Shown piece after piece: positions 46,067-58,111 of a DNA stretch of 64,000 nucleotides (the first letter of the stretch is position 1; every line of letters starts with the position of its first letter). The notes under the pieces were generated by a model. It was not told the DNA's origin, made no database searches, and worked only from the letters and a program-made list of their open reading frames with translations. Source of the DNA: Rapana venosa (taxonomy: Eukaryota; Mollusca; Gastropoda; Neogastropoda; Muricidae); assembly GCA_028751875.1 (NCBI GenBank), contig CM054162.1, positions 617,959 to 681,958 on the forward strand. Direction: 5' to 3'. The translations under genes were made by a program, and so were the position numbers.

Positions 46067-47235
46067 TAAGGACAGAAATGAGATGAAACAAATGTGTTTT
46101 AAGGCTGGATTTGAAAGTTTCAAAAGTAGGCTTTTGGCGTAGGGAGAGAGGGAGATCATTCCAGATCATGGACCAGAAATAGAGAAGAAGGGACGGCCGA
46201 CTGTGGATTGGTTGAATCTAGGTATTTGTAAGCACAAGGTATCTGCAGCAGAGCGGAGGGATCAAGAAGGAGTGTACAGGTGAAGACATTCACAGAGGTA
46301 GGAAGGTGCTGTTTTGTGGAGACATTTGTAACAGAGGGTACTGATCTTATAGTTTACTCTCTGTGACACAGCAAGCCAGTGGAGAGATCGCAAAAGAGGA
46401 GTAACGTGCTCAGACTTTTTCTTTCTAAGGACTAGTCGGGCGGCAGAGTTTTGTATACGTTGAAGAGAATGGATAGATGATGATGGCAGACCAGCCAGAA
46501 GAGATATGCAATAATCCAGATGTGAGAGAATGAGAGACGCGATTAGTTTGGATGTTGCATCAGTGGACAGGTACTTTCGAACTGCACTAATACGCCGTAA
46601 TTGATAGTAGCATGACTGGCAGGTTTGGGTGATGAATTTTTGCATGGAGAGTGTGTTGTCGATAAAGACCCCTAGATATTTCACAGCAGTGGCTAGAGAG
46701 ACAGACGTATTGCCGAATTCTTTTGAAGGAGTTGTAACGGAAGACAATTTGTGTTTCGTACCTACAAGCATGGCTTCGGTTTTATCTGCATTTAGCCGTA
46801 ACTTGTTCTGTATCATCCAATTTTGGATATCTTGAAGGCATTAGGACATATTAATCAAGAGAGAAGGCAGATTTTCGGGAGTATCACTACTAAGAATCTG
46901 AGAGTCATCTGAATAAAAATGATGGCTGATCGATGACGATTTGTTGTATTGAAAGTGGAGCAGTGTAGAGGGTGAAAAGAACAGGCCAAGAACTATTCCT
47001 GTGGAACTCCACATTCCAGTTTGACAGTGATGATTGAGTCTTGTTTACTGCAAGTGTTGGAATCGGTCAGAAGGTATAAAAACCAGGTGAGGGCTGTGCC
47101 TGTAATACCAACGTTTTTTAAAGACGGGAGAGAATAATATGAATGAACTATAGTTCAAAGGCTGCAGATAATCAAAAAAGAATAGATTTTTCCGAGTCAA
47201 AACATGAGAAAGCGTGTTACATGTGGGAACTAGGG
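46067..47235 (-). mobile_element. LINE family B, copy 3, internal fragment in the 31-bp array
   Basis: The minus strand encodes the clean 184-codon thumb and C-terminal segment (46262-46816: LRLNADKTEAMLVGTKH, VKYLGVFIDNTLSMQKF, LSHLDYCISLLAGLPSSSI, SLHWLAVSQRVNYKI). The catalytic box at 46904-46915 reads YSDD instead of YADD. The element lacks both its 3' UTR/(TTA)n tail and everything upstream of the RT palm. Minisatellite units flank it on both sides. Confidence 0.9.
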
Positions 47236-47520
47236 GTTATAATAAAGTGCATAATAGTTACTACGATGACAAAGAACAACAACAATATTTACTATGATGC
47301 CAAAGAACACCAATAATAGTTACTATGATGACAAAGAACAACAATAATAGTTACTATGATGGCAAAGAAGAACAATAATAGTTACTATGATGACAAAGAA
47401 CAACAATAAGAGTTACTATGATCATACCAAACAACAATAATAGTTACTATGATGACAAAGGACAATAATGATAGTTACTATAATGACAGAGAACAACAAT
47501 AATAGTCACTTTGATGACAA
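47236..47520 (+). repeat. 31-bp minisatellite, part 2
   Basis: About nine more units of the same array (GTTACTATGATGACAAAGAA), resuming after the LINE fragment. Confidence 0.95.
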
Positions 47521-47588
47521 TGAACAATTTTTTTTTTACCAACCGTATCAACAATTCTTTAGGAAGTCATCTGACCAAGCATGCAAAT

Positions 47589-47639
47589 CGTGACATGGAC
47601 AAGAGTGGGCTTAGCCAGATGAGGTTTGTCCATGTCACG
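47589..47639. other. 14-bp perfect inverted repeat (hairpin)
   Basis: CGTGACATGGACAA at 47589-47602 and its exact complement TTGTCCATGTCACG at 47626-47639, with a 23-base loop. It lies in the ~270-bp single-copy spacer between the 31-bp and 20-bp arrays. Function unknown. Confidence 0.9.
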
Positions 47640-47789
47640 TCCGATACATTTGAACATTTTGTCCACACCACCGGTCAATGCGACAGCCACGAGAAAGCAA
47701 AAGGAAGTGGACATGGTCAACTGATGGTCCCTGCACTCCCTGTGTCTGGTCCGTCCCTCTCTGTACAGCTGAGTCACATTGAGACTGGA

Positions 47790-50640
47790 AGTATACACTG
47801 ACTGATAAAGATACACACAAGGAGACAAAAGTACACACTGACTGATAAAAGTACACACTGACTGATACAAGTACACACTGACTGATAAAAGTACACACTG
47901 GCTGATAAAAGAACACACTGGCTGATAAAAGTACACACAAGAAGACAAAAGTAGACACTGGCTGATAAAAAAAAACACACAAGGAGACAAAAGTACACAC
48001 TGACTGATAAAAGTACACACTGAATGATACAAGTACACACTGACTGATAAAAGTACACACAAGGAGACAAAAGTACACACTGGCTGATAAAAGTACACAC
48101 AAGAAGACAAAAGTACACACTGGCTGATAAAAGTACACACAAGGAGACAAAAGTACACACTGACTGATAAAAGTACACACTGACTGATACAAGTACACAC
48201 TTACTCATAAAAGTACTCACAAGGAGACAAAAGTACACACTGGCTGATAAAAGTACACACAAGAAGACAAAAGTAGACACTGGCTGATAAAAGTACACAC
48301 AAGGAGACAAAAGTACTAACTGACTGATAAAGTTGCACACTGACTGATAAAAGTATACACAAGGAGACAAAAGTACACACTGACTGATAAAAGTACACAC
48401 AAGAAGACAAAAGTACACACTGACTGATAAAAGTACACACAAGAAGACAAAAGTAGACACTGGCTGAAAAAAGTACACACAAGGAGACAAAAGAACACAC
48501 TGACTGATACAAGTACACACTGACTGATAAAAGTACACACAAAGAGACAAAAGTACACACTGACTGATAAAAGTACACACTGACTGATAAAAGTACACAC
48601 TGGCTGATAAAAGTAGACACAAGGAGACAAAAGTACACACTGACTGATAAAAGTACACACAAGAAGACAAAAGTAGACACTGGCTGAAAAAAGTACACAC
48701 AAGGAACAAAGAACACACTGACTGATACAAGTACACACTGAAATGATAAAAGTACACACTGATGATAAAAGTACACACTGGCTGATGAAAAATACACACA
48801 AGGAAAAAAAGTACACACTGTCTGATAAAAGTACACACAAGGAGAAAAAAAGTTGTACACTGGCTGATAAAAGTACACACAAGGAGACAAAAGTACACAC
48901 TGGCTGATAAAAGTACACACAAGGAGATAAAAGTACACACTGGCTGATAAAAGTACATACTGACTGATAAAAGTACACACTGGCTGATAAAAATACACCA
49001 TGGCTGATAAAAGTACACACAAGCACACAAAAGTACACACTGATTGATAAAAGTACACACAAGGAGATAAAAGTACACACTGGCTGATAAAAGTACACAC
49101 TGACTGATAAAAGTACAATTAGCTGATAAAAGTACAACCTTGCTGATAAAAGTACACACAAGGAGACAAAAGTACACACTGGCTGATAAAAGTACACACT
49201 GACTGATAAAAGTACACACTGGCTGATAAAAGTACACACAATGAGACAAAAGTACACACTAGCTGATAAAAGTACACACAAGGAGACAAAAGTACACACT
49301 GGCTGATAAAAGAAAACATTGACTGATAAAAGTACACACAAGGAGACAAAAGTACACACTGGCCGATAAAAGTACACACAAAGAGACAAAAGTACACACT
49401 GGCTGAAAAAAGTACACACAAGGAGACAAAAGTACACACTGGCTGATAAAATTACACACTGACTGATAAAAGTACACACTGACTGTAAAAGTACACACTG
49501 ACTGATAAAAGTACAACGCACTATAAAAATACACACTGACTGATAAAAGTACAAACAAGGAGATAAAAGTACACACTGGACTGATAAAAGTACACACTGG
49601 CTGATAAAAGTACACAAATTGCTGAAAAAATACACTGGCATGATAAAAGTACACACTGACTGATAAAATACACACAAAGAGAAAAAGTACACACTGGCTG
49701 ATAAAAGTATACACTGACTGATAAAAGTACACACAAGTAGATAAAAGACACACTGAATGATAAAAGTACACACTGACTGATAAAAGTCCCACACACTGGC
49801 TGATAAAAGTCACACCTGGCTGCAAAAGTACACACTGGCTGATAAAAGTACACACTATCTGATAAAACTACACACTGACTGACAAAAGCACACGCAAGGA
49901 GACAAAAGTACACACTGACTGACAAAAGATTACACAAGGAGACAAAAGTACACACTGGCTGATAGAAGTACACACAATGAGGTAAAAGTACACACTGCTG
50001 ATACAAGTCACACACTGTGCTGATAAAAGTACAACAAGGAGGGAAAAGTACACACTGCTGATAAAAGTACACACTGACTGATAAAAGTACACACAAGGAA
50101 AAAATACACACTAGCTGATAAAAGTAAACACTGGCTGATAAAAGTACACAAAAGGAGACAAAGTTACACACTGGCTGATAAAAGTACACACTGGCTGATA
50201 AAAGTACACACTGACTGATAAAAGTACACACTGGCTGATAAAAGTACACACTGACTGATAAAAGTACACACTGGCTGATAAAAGTACACACTGACTGATA
50301 AAAGTACACACAATGAGACAAAAGCACACACTAGCTGATAAAAGTACACAGAGAGACAAAAGTACACACTGACTGATAAAAGTACACACAAGGAGATAAA
50401 AGTACACACTGGCTGATACAAGTACACACAAGGAGATAGAAGTACACACTCGTTGATAAAAGTACACACAAGGAGATAAAAGTACACACTGGCTGATAAA
50501 AGTACACACTGGCTGATAAAAGTACACACTGACTGTTAAAAGTACACACTGGCTGATAAAAGTACACACAAGGAGACAAAAGCACACACTGTCTGATAAC
50601 AGTACACACTGGATGATAATTTATATACTGGGAGATAAAT
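47790..50640 (+). repeat. 20-bp minisatellite, ~140 copies
   Basis: Units are TGACTGATAAAAGTACACAC, TGGCTGATAAAAGTACACAC and AAGGAGACAAAAGTACACAC in irregular alternation. Because 20 is not a multiple of 3, the minus strand is open in all three frames with the same 20-residue cycle (VYFYQSVCTFIS...), giving open stretches of up to 492 codons. I treat these as arithmetic artefacts, not genes. Confidence 0.95.
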
Positions 50641-51157
50641 TACTTACTAGATGAGAACGTACCACTGGATGAGAATGTGCCACTGGATGAGAATGTGCCA
50701 CTGGATGAGAATGTGCCACTGGATGAGAATGTGCCACTGGATGAGAATGTACCACTGGATGAGAATGTGCCACTGGATGAGAATATGCCACTGATAGAAT
50801 GTGCCACTGAATAGAATGTGCCACTGGATGAGAAGTGCCACTGATGAGAATGTGCCACTTGATAAGAATGTGCCACTGGATAAGAATGTGCCACTGAATT
50901 AGAATGTGCCACTGGATAAGAATGTGCCACTGAAATAGAATGTGCCACTGGATGAGAATGTGCCACTGGATGAGAATGTGCCACTGAATTAGAATGTGCC
51001 ACTGGATGAGAATGTGCCACTGGATGAGAATGTGCCACTGAATTAGAATGTGCCACTGGATGAGAATGTGCCACTGGATAAGAATGTGCCACTGGATAAG
51101 AATGTGCCACTGGATAAGAATGTGCCACTGGATAAGAATGTGCCACTGGATAAGAAA
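50641..51157 (+). repeat. 18-bp minisatellite, ~28 copies
   Basis: Unit GAATGTGCCACTGGATGA with GATAA and AATTA variants. It begins within one transitional unit of the end of the 20-bp array. Being a multiple of 3 it gives three different hexapeptide repeats on the minus strand (IQWHIL, HPVAHS, SSGTFS); no evidence of coding. Confidence 0.95.
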
Positions 51158-51177
51158 AGTCAAGACAGGAAGAGAAA

Positions 51178-51420
51178 CAAATACATACACGCGCACACGC
51201 ACGTACGCACGCACGCCCCTATACAGACAGAGAGACACACACAAACACATACAGACACACAGACACACAGATACAGACACACACACACACACACACACAA
51301 CACACAACACACACACACACACACACACAACACACACACACACACGTACACAAACACACACACATGCGCAGCAAACACACACACATACACACACAAACAC
51401 ACACACACACACACACACAG
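51178..51420. repeat. (CA)n-rich microsatellite
   Basis: CA repeats with ACGC, ACAG and AACAC variants following the 18-bp array. Confidence 0.95.
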
Positions 51421-51437
51421 TAAGCAGAACATCTTGA

Positions 51438-51590
51438 GGACAGGTTAAATCCTGTTCCGCTTTTCGTAAGAGTAGGCCATTGTGTGCTGGTGGGAACAGA
51501 TGACAGAATTTACAAAACCGCATACATTCGGGGAATAGATGTGAAAAGCACATACGTGCTTATTCCATAATCCTCGATATAAAATAATTA
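51438..51590 (-). repeat. Dispersed repeat family A, copy 3
   Basis: Reverse complement of the family A sequence: it contains, in reverse, the GGAATAAGCACGTATGTGC head, the CACACAATGGCCTACTC segment and AAAGCGGAACAGG. It is cleaner than copy 2 and probably the best copy for building a consensus. Confidence 0.65.
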
Positions 51591-51690
51591 AAAAATAAAA
51601 TAAAAATAAGCTGAGATACTGTCTCCTTTTCCAAGAGACAGCGAAAACACCAAAGTCTGTACAGTCAGAGTAGAATGAAATGAACATCTT

Positions 51691-52122
51691 ACTCTGAATA
51701 ATCAGTGTTCCACTGTGTCTGTCTGAAAACAACTCTGAATAATCCTTGTTCCACTGTGTCTGTCTAAAGACAACTCTGAATAATCCTTGTTCCACTGTGT
51801 CTTTCTAAAGACAACTCTGAATAATCATTGTTCCACTGTGTCTGTCTAAAGACAACTCTGAATAATCATTGTTCCACTGTGTCTTTCTAAAGACAACTCT
51901 GAATAATCATTGTTCCACTGTGTCTGTCTGAAGACAACTCTGAATAATCATTGTTCCACTGTGTCTGTCTAAAGACAACTCTGAATAATCATTGTTCCAG
52001 TGTGTCTGTCTAAAGACAACTCTGAATAATCAGTGTTCCACTGTGTCTGTCTAAAGACAACTCTGAATAATCATTGTTCCAGTGTGTCTGTCTAAAGACA
52101 ACTCTGAATAATCATTGTTCCA
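51691..52122 (+). repeat. 41-bp minisatellite, ~10.5 copies
   Basis: Units of the form GAATAATCATTGTTCCACTG followed by TGTCTGTCTAAAGACAACTCT, highly uniform. The last partial unit ends in TTCCA and passes directly into LINE B sequence. Confidence 0.95.
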
Positions 52123-53715
52123 CCACCTTCTCTCCAACAGTCTCCTTCCTGCGTTTCAGTCTGCCTATCGCGTCAACTAACACACTGAAAAATGCCCTTG
52201 CCCACACTCTATAAACACACTCTCTAACTCGCTTCTGCGTCAGGGAAAATTCTCACTCCTTCTTTACTCGCTCTACTCGAAATTATCTGCAGCCTCTTAT
52301 GTACACTAATCTGACCACTCTATTCTTCTCTCCCGTCAAAAAAAAACATTTGGTGTTACTGGTACAGCCCTTACCTGGTTTAGTTCATACTTTACTGACC
52401 GATTCTAGATAGTCACAAAAAACAAGATTCAGTCAGTACCGCCAGATTGGAATGTGGAGTTCCTCAGGGATCTGTTCTGGGCCCTGTTCTTTTCAGCCTC
52501 TACACTGCTCCACTGTCACACATAATTAACCGCCATCAGATCAACCATCATTTTTATGCAGATGACTCTCAGATTCTAAGCAGCGACAGTCCGGAAGTCG
52601 GCCTTCTCTCCTGACAAATATGGCCCACTGCTTTCAAGATATACAAAATTGGATGATACAGAACAAATTACAGCTAAATGCAGATAAAACGGAAACCATA
52701 CTGTAGGGACCAAACACAAACTCTGTTCCATCACAATAGCTTCAATACAACTTGGCAATGCATCAGTCCCTTTATCCACTGCTGTGAAGTATCTAGGGGT
52801 CATTATTGACAACACACTCTCTATGCAAAAATTCATCACCCAGACCTGCCAGTCATGCTACTATCAATTACGGCGTATTAGTGCAATTCGAAACTACTTG
52901 TCCACAGATGCAACATCCAAACTTGTTGCGTCTCTCATTCTTTCACGTCTGGACTATTGCAATTCTCTGTTGGCTGGTCTGCCAGCATCATCAATCCAAT
53001 CCCTTCAACGTATACAAAACTCTGCAGCTCGACTAATCCTCAGAAAGAAAAAAATATGAGCATATTACCCCTCTCTTGCAATCTCTCCACTGGCTGCCTG
53101 TGCTACAGAGAGTAAACTATAAGATCAGTACCCTCTGTTACAAATGTCTCCACAAAACAGCACCCGCCTACCTCTGTGAATGTCTTCACTTGTACACTCC
53201 TCGTTCTCTCCGGTCTGCTGCAGATACCTTGACCTTACAAATACCTAGATTCCACCAATCCACCATCGGCCGTCGCTCTTTCTCAATTTCTGGTCCATTG
53301 ACGTGGAATCATTTCCCTCTCTCTCTCCGCCAAAAGCCTTCTTATGACACTTTTAAACCCAGTCTCAAGACATATATTTAAAAACCTAAGATTTTTCTCT
53401 CCTGTTCATCCATAGGTTTTCCCTGCCTTCAACAGCCAAGATTCTATTGCCCTCCCAGGGTGTGTGACCTCTTCGTGCGTGGCGTGCGTGCGTGTGTGTG
53501 TGTGTGGGGTGTGTGTGGGGTTTTTGTTGTGTGTGGGGGTGTGTGTGTGTTGTGTGTTGTTGGGTGTGTGTGTGTGGTGTGTTGTGCGCGTGCACATTTG
53601 GACTTGAGGGAACTATAACTTGTTATGGTTGTATGACTGTGTAAGAATGAGTTGAGTGCAAGCGTTTTTTATTTGTCTCTGCAAAAATATAGCGTTATAT
53701 AAATTATATTTACTA

Positions 53716-53746
<31 letters not shown>

Positions 53747-53755
53747 ATTTTTTCT
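52123..53755 (+). mobile_element. LINE family B, copy 4, 5'-truncated, joined to the 41-bp array
   Basis: Starts in the RT (CCACC...TTCTCTCCAACAGTCTCC, equivalent to about 17965 in copy 1), with catalytic YADD at 52555-52566, then the thumb/C-terminal frame 52784-53059 (KYLGVIIDNTLSMQKF, LSRLDYCNSLLAGLPASSI) and 53076-53381 (SLHWLPVLQRVNYKISTLC). A GT microsatellite (53475-53590) and the TATAGCG...AAATTATA...(TTA)n tail end it at about 53750. Small frameshifts near 52600 and 53060 break it. Confidence 0.9.
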
Positions 53756-53759
53756 AGGT

Positions 53760-54265
53760 TCCGCAAAGAGACACTAAATTTCACCAAAGTTTCATGACAC
53801 CCTCTGCCTCTGTTGGAGTGAAGGTGAAGTCCCACAGCCCATGAGGGATGCTATCCTCATCACGCTATACACAAACAAAGGTGACAGAAGTGTTTGGGCA
53901 ATAACTATCCCGGCATATTCCTCCTCAGCATTTTTGGGTAAAGTCTTTGCACGAGTAGTGCTGAAGAGGCCTTAGGTACCTGCAGAGCAAGTCTTCCCTG
54001 AATCGCAGTGTGGTTTCTGAGCCAGCAGATCCACTATACACTAGACACGATCTTCTCCCTCAAACAACTTCAGGAGAAATGTAGGGAGCAAAGGCAGCCA
54101 CTCTTCATTGCCTTCATACGCCTCACAAAGGCTTTCGATCCGGTCTCAAGGGATGGCCTCTTTAAGAATCTTCCCAAGATCGGATGTGCGCCCAAACTTC
54201 TCAGCATCATGACATCCTTCCCCAAAACACCTGACAGCCCCTGTCAGAAGATGAGGCCAATATCA
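53760..54265 (+). pseudogene. LINE family F RT fragment
   Basis: Broken frames read MRDAILITLY-NKGDRS (RT lead-in), GKVFARVVLKR, PESQCGF, IFSLKQLQEKCREQRQPLF followed by IAFIRLTKAFDPVSRDGLF (motif A region; the usual D-L-T-K-A-F-D has its first D replaced by R) and KIGCAPKLLSIM. The element is cut by a CA microsatellite at 54268 before the QGC and YADD blocks. It is distinct in sequence from families B-E. Confidence 0.85.
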
Positions 54266-54267
54266 GC

Positions 54268-54960
54268 TGCCTTCACACACACACAACACACACACACACA
54301 CACAACACACACACACACACACACACACACAAAACCCCACACATAATACACACAAAAACATACATACATACATACATCATCAAATACAAATATACATAAC
54401 ATACATACATAAAATACGTAACATCATGCACACAAAAAAAAACACCCCGCAACACAACTAACACAACAACAACACACACCCACACACACAGACAAAAGCG
54501 CCTGCTCCACGCATTACCTAAATACTCGTGTGCATATATGCACACATATTTTAAACAGCATGCACTATAGCTCATTCACATTCGCACAAAACACCGCACC
54601 ACACACACACACACACAACAACACACCACCACACACACACACTACACACACAACACACACCACGCACACCACACAACCACACAGAAAACACACCCCGCAA
54701 ACACACAACACAACACACACACACAACCCCCACAACCACACACAAACACACACGTCCCTCTCTCCACCACACACACCCCACACACAACACACCACACACA
54801 CGATTTTAAAGAATAAAATGAAATAAAATGAAAACAAAAAAAACACACCACAAAACACACACCACACACCCACACACACACACACACACTACAAAAATAC
54901 ACACACCACACACACAACCACACACACAAAACACACACACACAAACACACACCCGCTGGC
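54268..54960. repeat. CA-rich simple repeats
   Basis: CA, ACAT and CACAAC variants over about 690 bp, with short unique breaks near 54490-54600 and an AAATAAAATG run at 54810-54830. Confidence 0.9.
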
Positions 54961-55354
54961 GGGGCGCGCATAGAGGGGGGCTTGTTGCCTGTGTCTCCTG
55001 TGTCGTCTAGCTGTGCCGTGTGTCTTCTGCCGCTGTGCTCTCTGACCCCTTTCCCTGACCCGCTGCTGGATCGACCTTTCAGGACAACGTTACTCTCATT
55101 TAAACCCTCCCAATTCTCCCTGACCCAATGAGTCAAGTCGTTAAATCGCTACAGGAGGTAGTAAAAATGCAGGAACAGAACAGAACAGAACAAAAATAAA
55201 AGAAAAAGCGCTGGTTTCAAGCGTTTCGTTTCTTCAGTATGTGTGGGATTGGCTGTCTTGACATAGTGGTTGATTAGGGAGCTTGCGTTACCTCTGGCCT
55301 GTTTTGGCTTTTGAAGGTGTGTGTGTGTTGTATGTGTGTATGTGGGGGTGTTTG
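54961..55354. other. Unassigned sequence up to the gap
   Basis: A GC-richer stretch, a short (AACAG)n run near 55173-55190 and the start of a GT microsatellite at 55317. No gene recognised. Confidence 0.4.
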
Positions 55355-55854
55355 NNNNNNNNNNNNNNNNNNNNNNNNNNNNNNNNNNNNNNNNNNNNNN
55401 NNNNNNNNNNNNNNNNNNNNNNNNNNNNNNNNNNNNNNNNNNNNNNNNNNNNNNNNNNNNNNNNNNNNNNNNNNNNNNNNNNNNNNNNNNNNNNNNNNNN
55501 NNNNNNNNNNNNNNNNNNNNNNNNNNNNNNNNNNNNNNNNNNNNNNNNNNNNNNNNNNNNNNNNNNNNNNNNNNNNNNNNNNNNNNNNNNNNNNNNNNNN
55601 NNNNNNNNNNNNNNNNNNNNNNNNNNNNNNNNNNNNNNNNNNNNNNNNNNNNNNNNNNNNNNNNNNNNNNNNNNNNNNNNNNNNNNNNNNNNNNNNNNNN
55701 NNNNNNNNNNNNNNNNNNNNNNNNNNNNNNNNNNNNNNNNNNNNNNNNNNNNNNNNNNNNNNNNNNNNNNNNNNNNNNNNNNNNNNNNNNNNNNNNNNNN
55801 NNNNNNNNNNNNNNNNNNNNNNNNNNNNNNNNNNNNNNNNNNNNNNNNNNNNNN
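55355..55854. other. Assembly gap (500 N)
   Basis: Exactly 500 N. The first base after it is the first base alignable with duplication block 1 (about 32972). Confidence 1.
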
Positions 55855-56174
55855 GAGAACTACCAGACAGTGCTGCAAGCAATGTCAGCTGACATCCAGC
55901 TGTAGTGCACCAAGAAGAGATGACAAGCGCTAGGAAGAAATGTAACAGATTATCTACAGGAACTACAAGTGGAAAAAAATGGCCCAAACAAGAGGTAACT
56001 TAGACATACTGGAGGGCGTCTCCACAGAGAGACAATTCTCTGATTCTTTGGCATCATCTCATCACTCTGAGTGCAAGGAGAGCCCTTGGGACACCGGTGG
56101 TTGGCAACAATAGTAAATACAATGAACAAGGCTCTGAAGACACCACACCACACACCACACACACACACACACTT

Positions 56175-56266
<92 letters not shown>

Positions 56267-56469
56267 ACTCCACACACACACACACACACGTGGACAGAGG
56301 ACGACTTTGTCAGGGTACACAGGGTGGAACAGTATGAGGATGGACAGCCATGTCCACAGTGATAGCTTGGATCAAACAGGGGAAAGACAAAGTTGCAAGT
56401 CATTAAACAGAAACAAGAGACACCCCCCCCCCCCTAGAGTAAAGAAATCAGTGTGTGTCAACGTGGCAA

Positions 56470-56645
56470 TAAAACAGTATGGACATAGGGACAACAAGCT
56501 GAACTAAAGTTGACATAGGGCAACAAGCTTGAACACCACAGTCTGGAAATAGGGGACAACACGCTGAACAAAACAGTCTGACTAGGGAAAACCATGCTGA
56601 ACAAAACAGTCTTGTCATAGGACAACACTCTGAATATCAGTATGA
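56470..56645 (+). repeat. 32-33-bp minisatellite, left part
   Basis: About five or six units of the same GAACAAACAGTCTGACATAG repeat as 33470-33965. The array resumes at 60010-60110 beyond the LINE B insertion. Fewer units in total than in block 1. Confidence 0.85.
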
Positions 56646-57765
56646 CATAATAATAATATAATAATATATGGAATTATTAGCGATGAATCTTGTAAAAAAA
56701 AAAAACAAATCGTAAGCGCTTGCACTCAATCATTTATAGGCATGCAACTTCCTAAACATATAGAGCAAAGATTTCAAATCCATGTCGCGCGCACTTACGC
56801 TACGAAACACGCACGCAAACACACACACACACACACACACACACTCAATCACACACTCACACACACACCACACACTCGGAACAACACTTAGAAGGTGAAG
56901 ATGCTGTTGAAAATTAGGGAAAGATATGTGGGGGGAAAGTCTCAGGTAGGAAATAAGTGTGTTTTGAAGGCTGGTTTTGAAGGTATCAGTGAAGGCTTTT
57001 GGATGAAGTGTAAGGGCGAGGTCATTCCAGGTGGTATGGATACCAGAAACAGAGAAGGAGAGACGGCCAACAGTGGTTTGTTTGAAATCTGGGTGTTCAA
57101 AGGCACAAAGTATCTGCGGTCTGAACGAAGGGAACGGATGGATAGTGTTCAGGTGAGACTGTTACAGTGATTAGTGGGTGCAGATTTGTGGAGAATTTGA
57201 AACAGTGGGTATGGATTTTTACTCCAGTCTTGGTGTCGTCTGGCTACCTTTGGGTTGATGACGCGGCAAGTGTGGTGGGTTGGGTTATGTTGTTTCGTTA
57301 CGTGTGGTACAGTGTGAGGCTGTGTCGTGGTGGCGGTGTTCGTGTCGGGAGTGTGATTGATGATGGTAGGCCAGCCAAAAGAGAATTACAGTTGTTTAAA
57401 CGTTGTGAAAGAGATGAGAGACTGTGACAGCTTGGAAGTTGCCATCAGGGACAGATACTTGAGAATCGCGCTTATGCGCTCGTAATTTGATGTAGCCAAG
57501 AATGGAGGTATGGGGTTGATGAATTTTTTCATTAGAGAGTTGTGTGTCAAGAACTACTCCTAACATACTTCACTGAGTTGGACAAAGGAACTGAGTATTG
57601 CGATTCTATTGAAGTTTTTGTATAGAGGAAAGTTTATGTTGGTCCCTATGGAGCATGGCTTCGGTTTTATCGGCTTTAAGTGTAACTTGTTCTGAGTTCA
57701 TTCCAGTTTTTGAATGTTTGAAGGCTAGTTGACGACCATATTTGTTCAGGAGGGAAGGCAAGTCT

Positions 57766-58111
57766 TCACCCAGTATCGCTGAACTGAAGCTGAGTCATCA
57801 TCGGCATAGACAATGATGAATCATAGGGTGGTTTGTTTCTTATATGTGGAGTGGAGCAGTGTAGAGATGTAAGAGAAAGGGGCACAGGACTGATCCCTCG
57901 GGACTCCACATTCCATTTTGACAGGTTTTGATTGAATTTTGCTACAATAACTTCTGGAACCGGTCTGTGAGGTATAAGTAAACCAGGTGAGGGCTGTGCC
58001 ATTAATACCAAACGTATTTTGGAGCGAGAAAGAAGAATTTGAGTGATCTATGGTATCAAAGGCTGGCAGATAAGTCAAGAAGAAGTGAGGATGGAGATTT
58101 TTCTGCATCAA
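57766..58111 (-). pseudogene. RT palm of LINE B copy 5
   Basis: Overlapping minus frames give FDTIDHS (motif A region), FGINGTALTWFTY, VKMECGVPRDQS (the usual GVPQGS block altered), FSYISTLLHST and, after a frame change, the YADD box at 57797-57808. The catalytic aspartates are readable in sequence. Confidence 0.8.

Noticed and set aside
44100..47520. CRISPR-like or regularly spaced repeat array
   Set aside because: Units are contiguous with no unique spacers, and the context is eukaryotic with LINEs inside the array; it is a minisatellite.
47774..50640. Open minus-strand frames up to 492 codons (VYFYQSVCTFIS... repeats) that look like a long Cys/Tyr-rich repeat protein
   Set aside because: They follow from a 20-bp unit without stop codons on that strand. 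As 20 is not a multiple of 3, all three frames read the same cycle, so openness is automatic and carries no evidence of coding.
50640..51553. Minus-strand frames with IQWHIL / HPVAHS / SSGTFS repeats
   Set aside because: An 18-bp minisatellite with no stop in any phase; the three frames give three unrelated hexapeptides and none has a plausible start or flanking domain.
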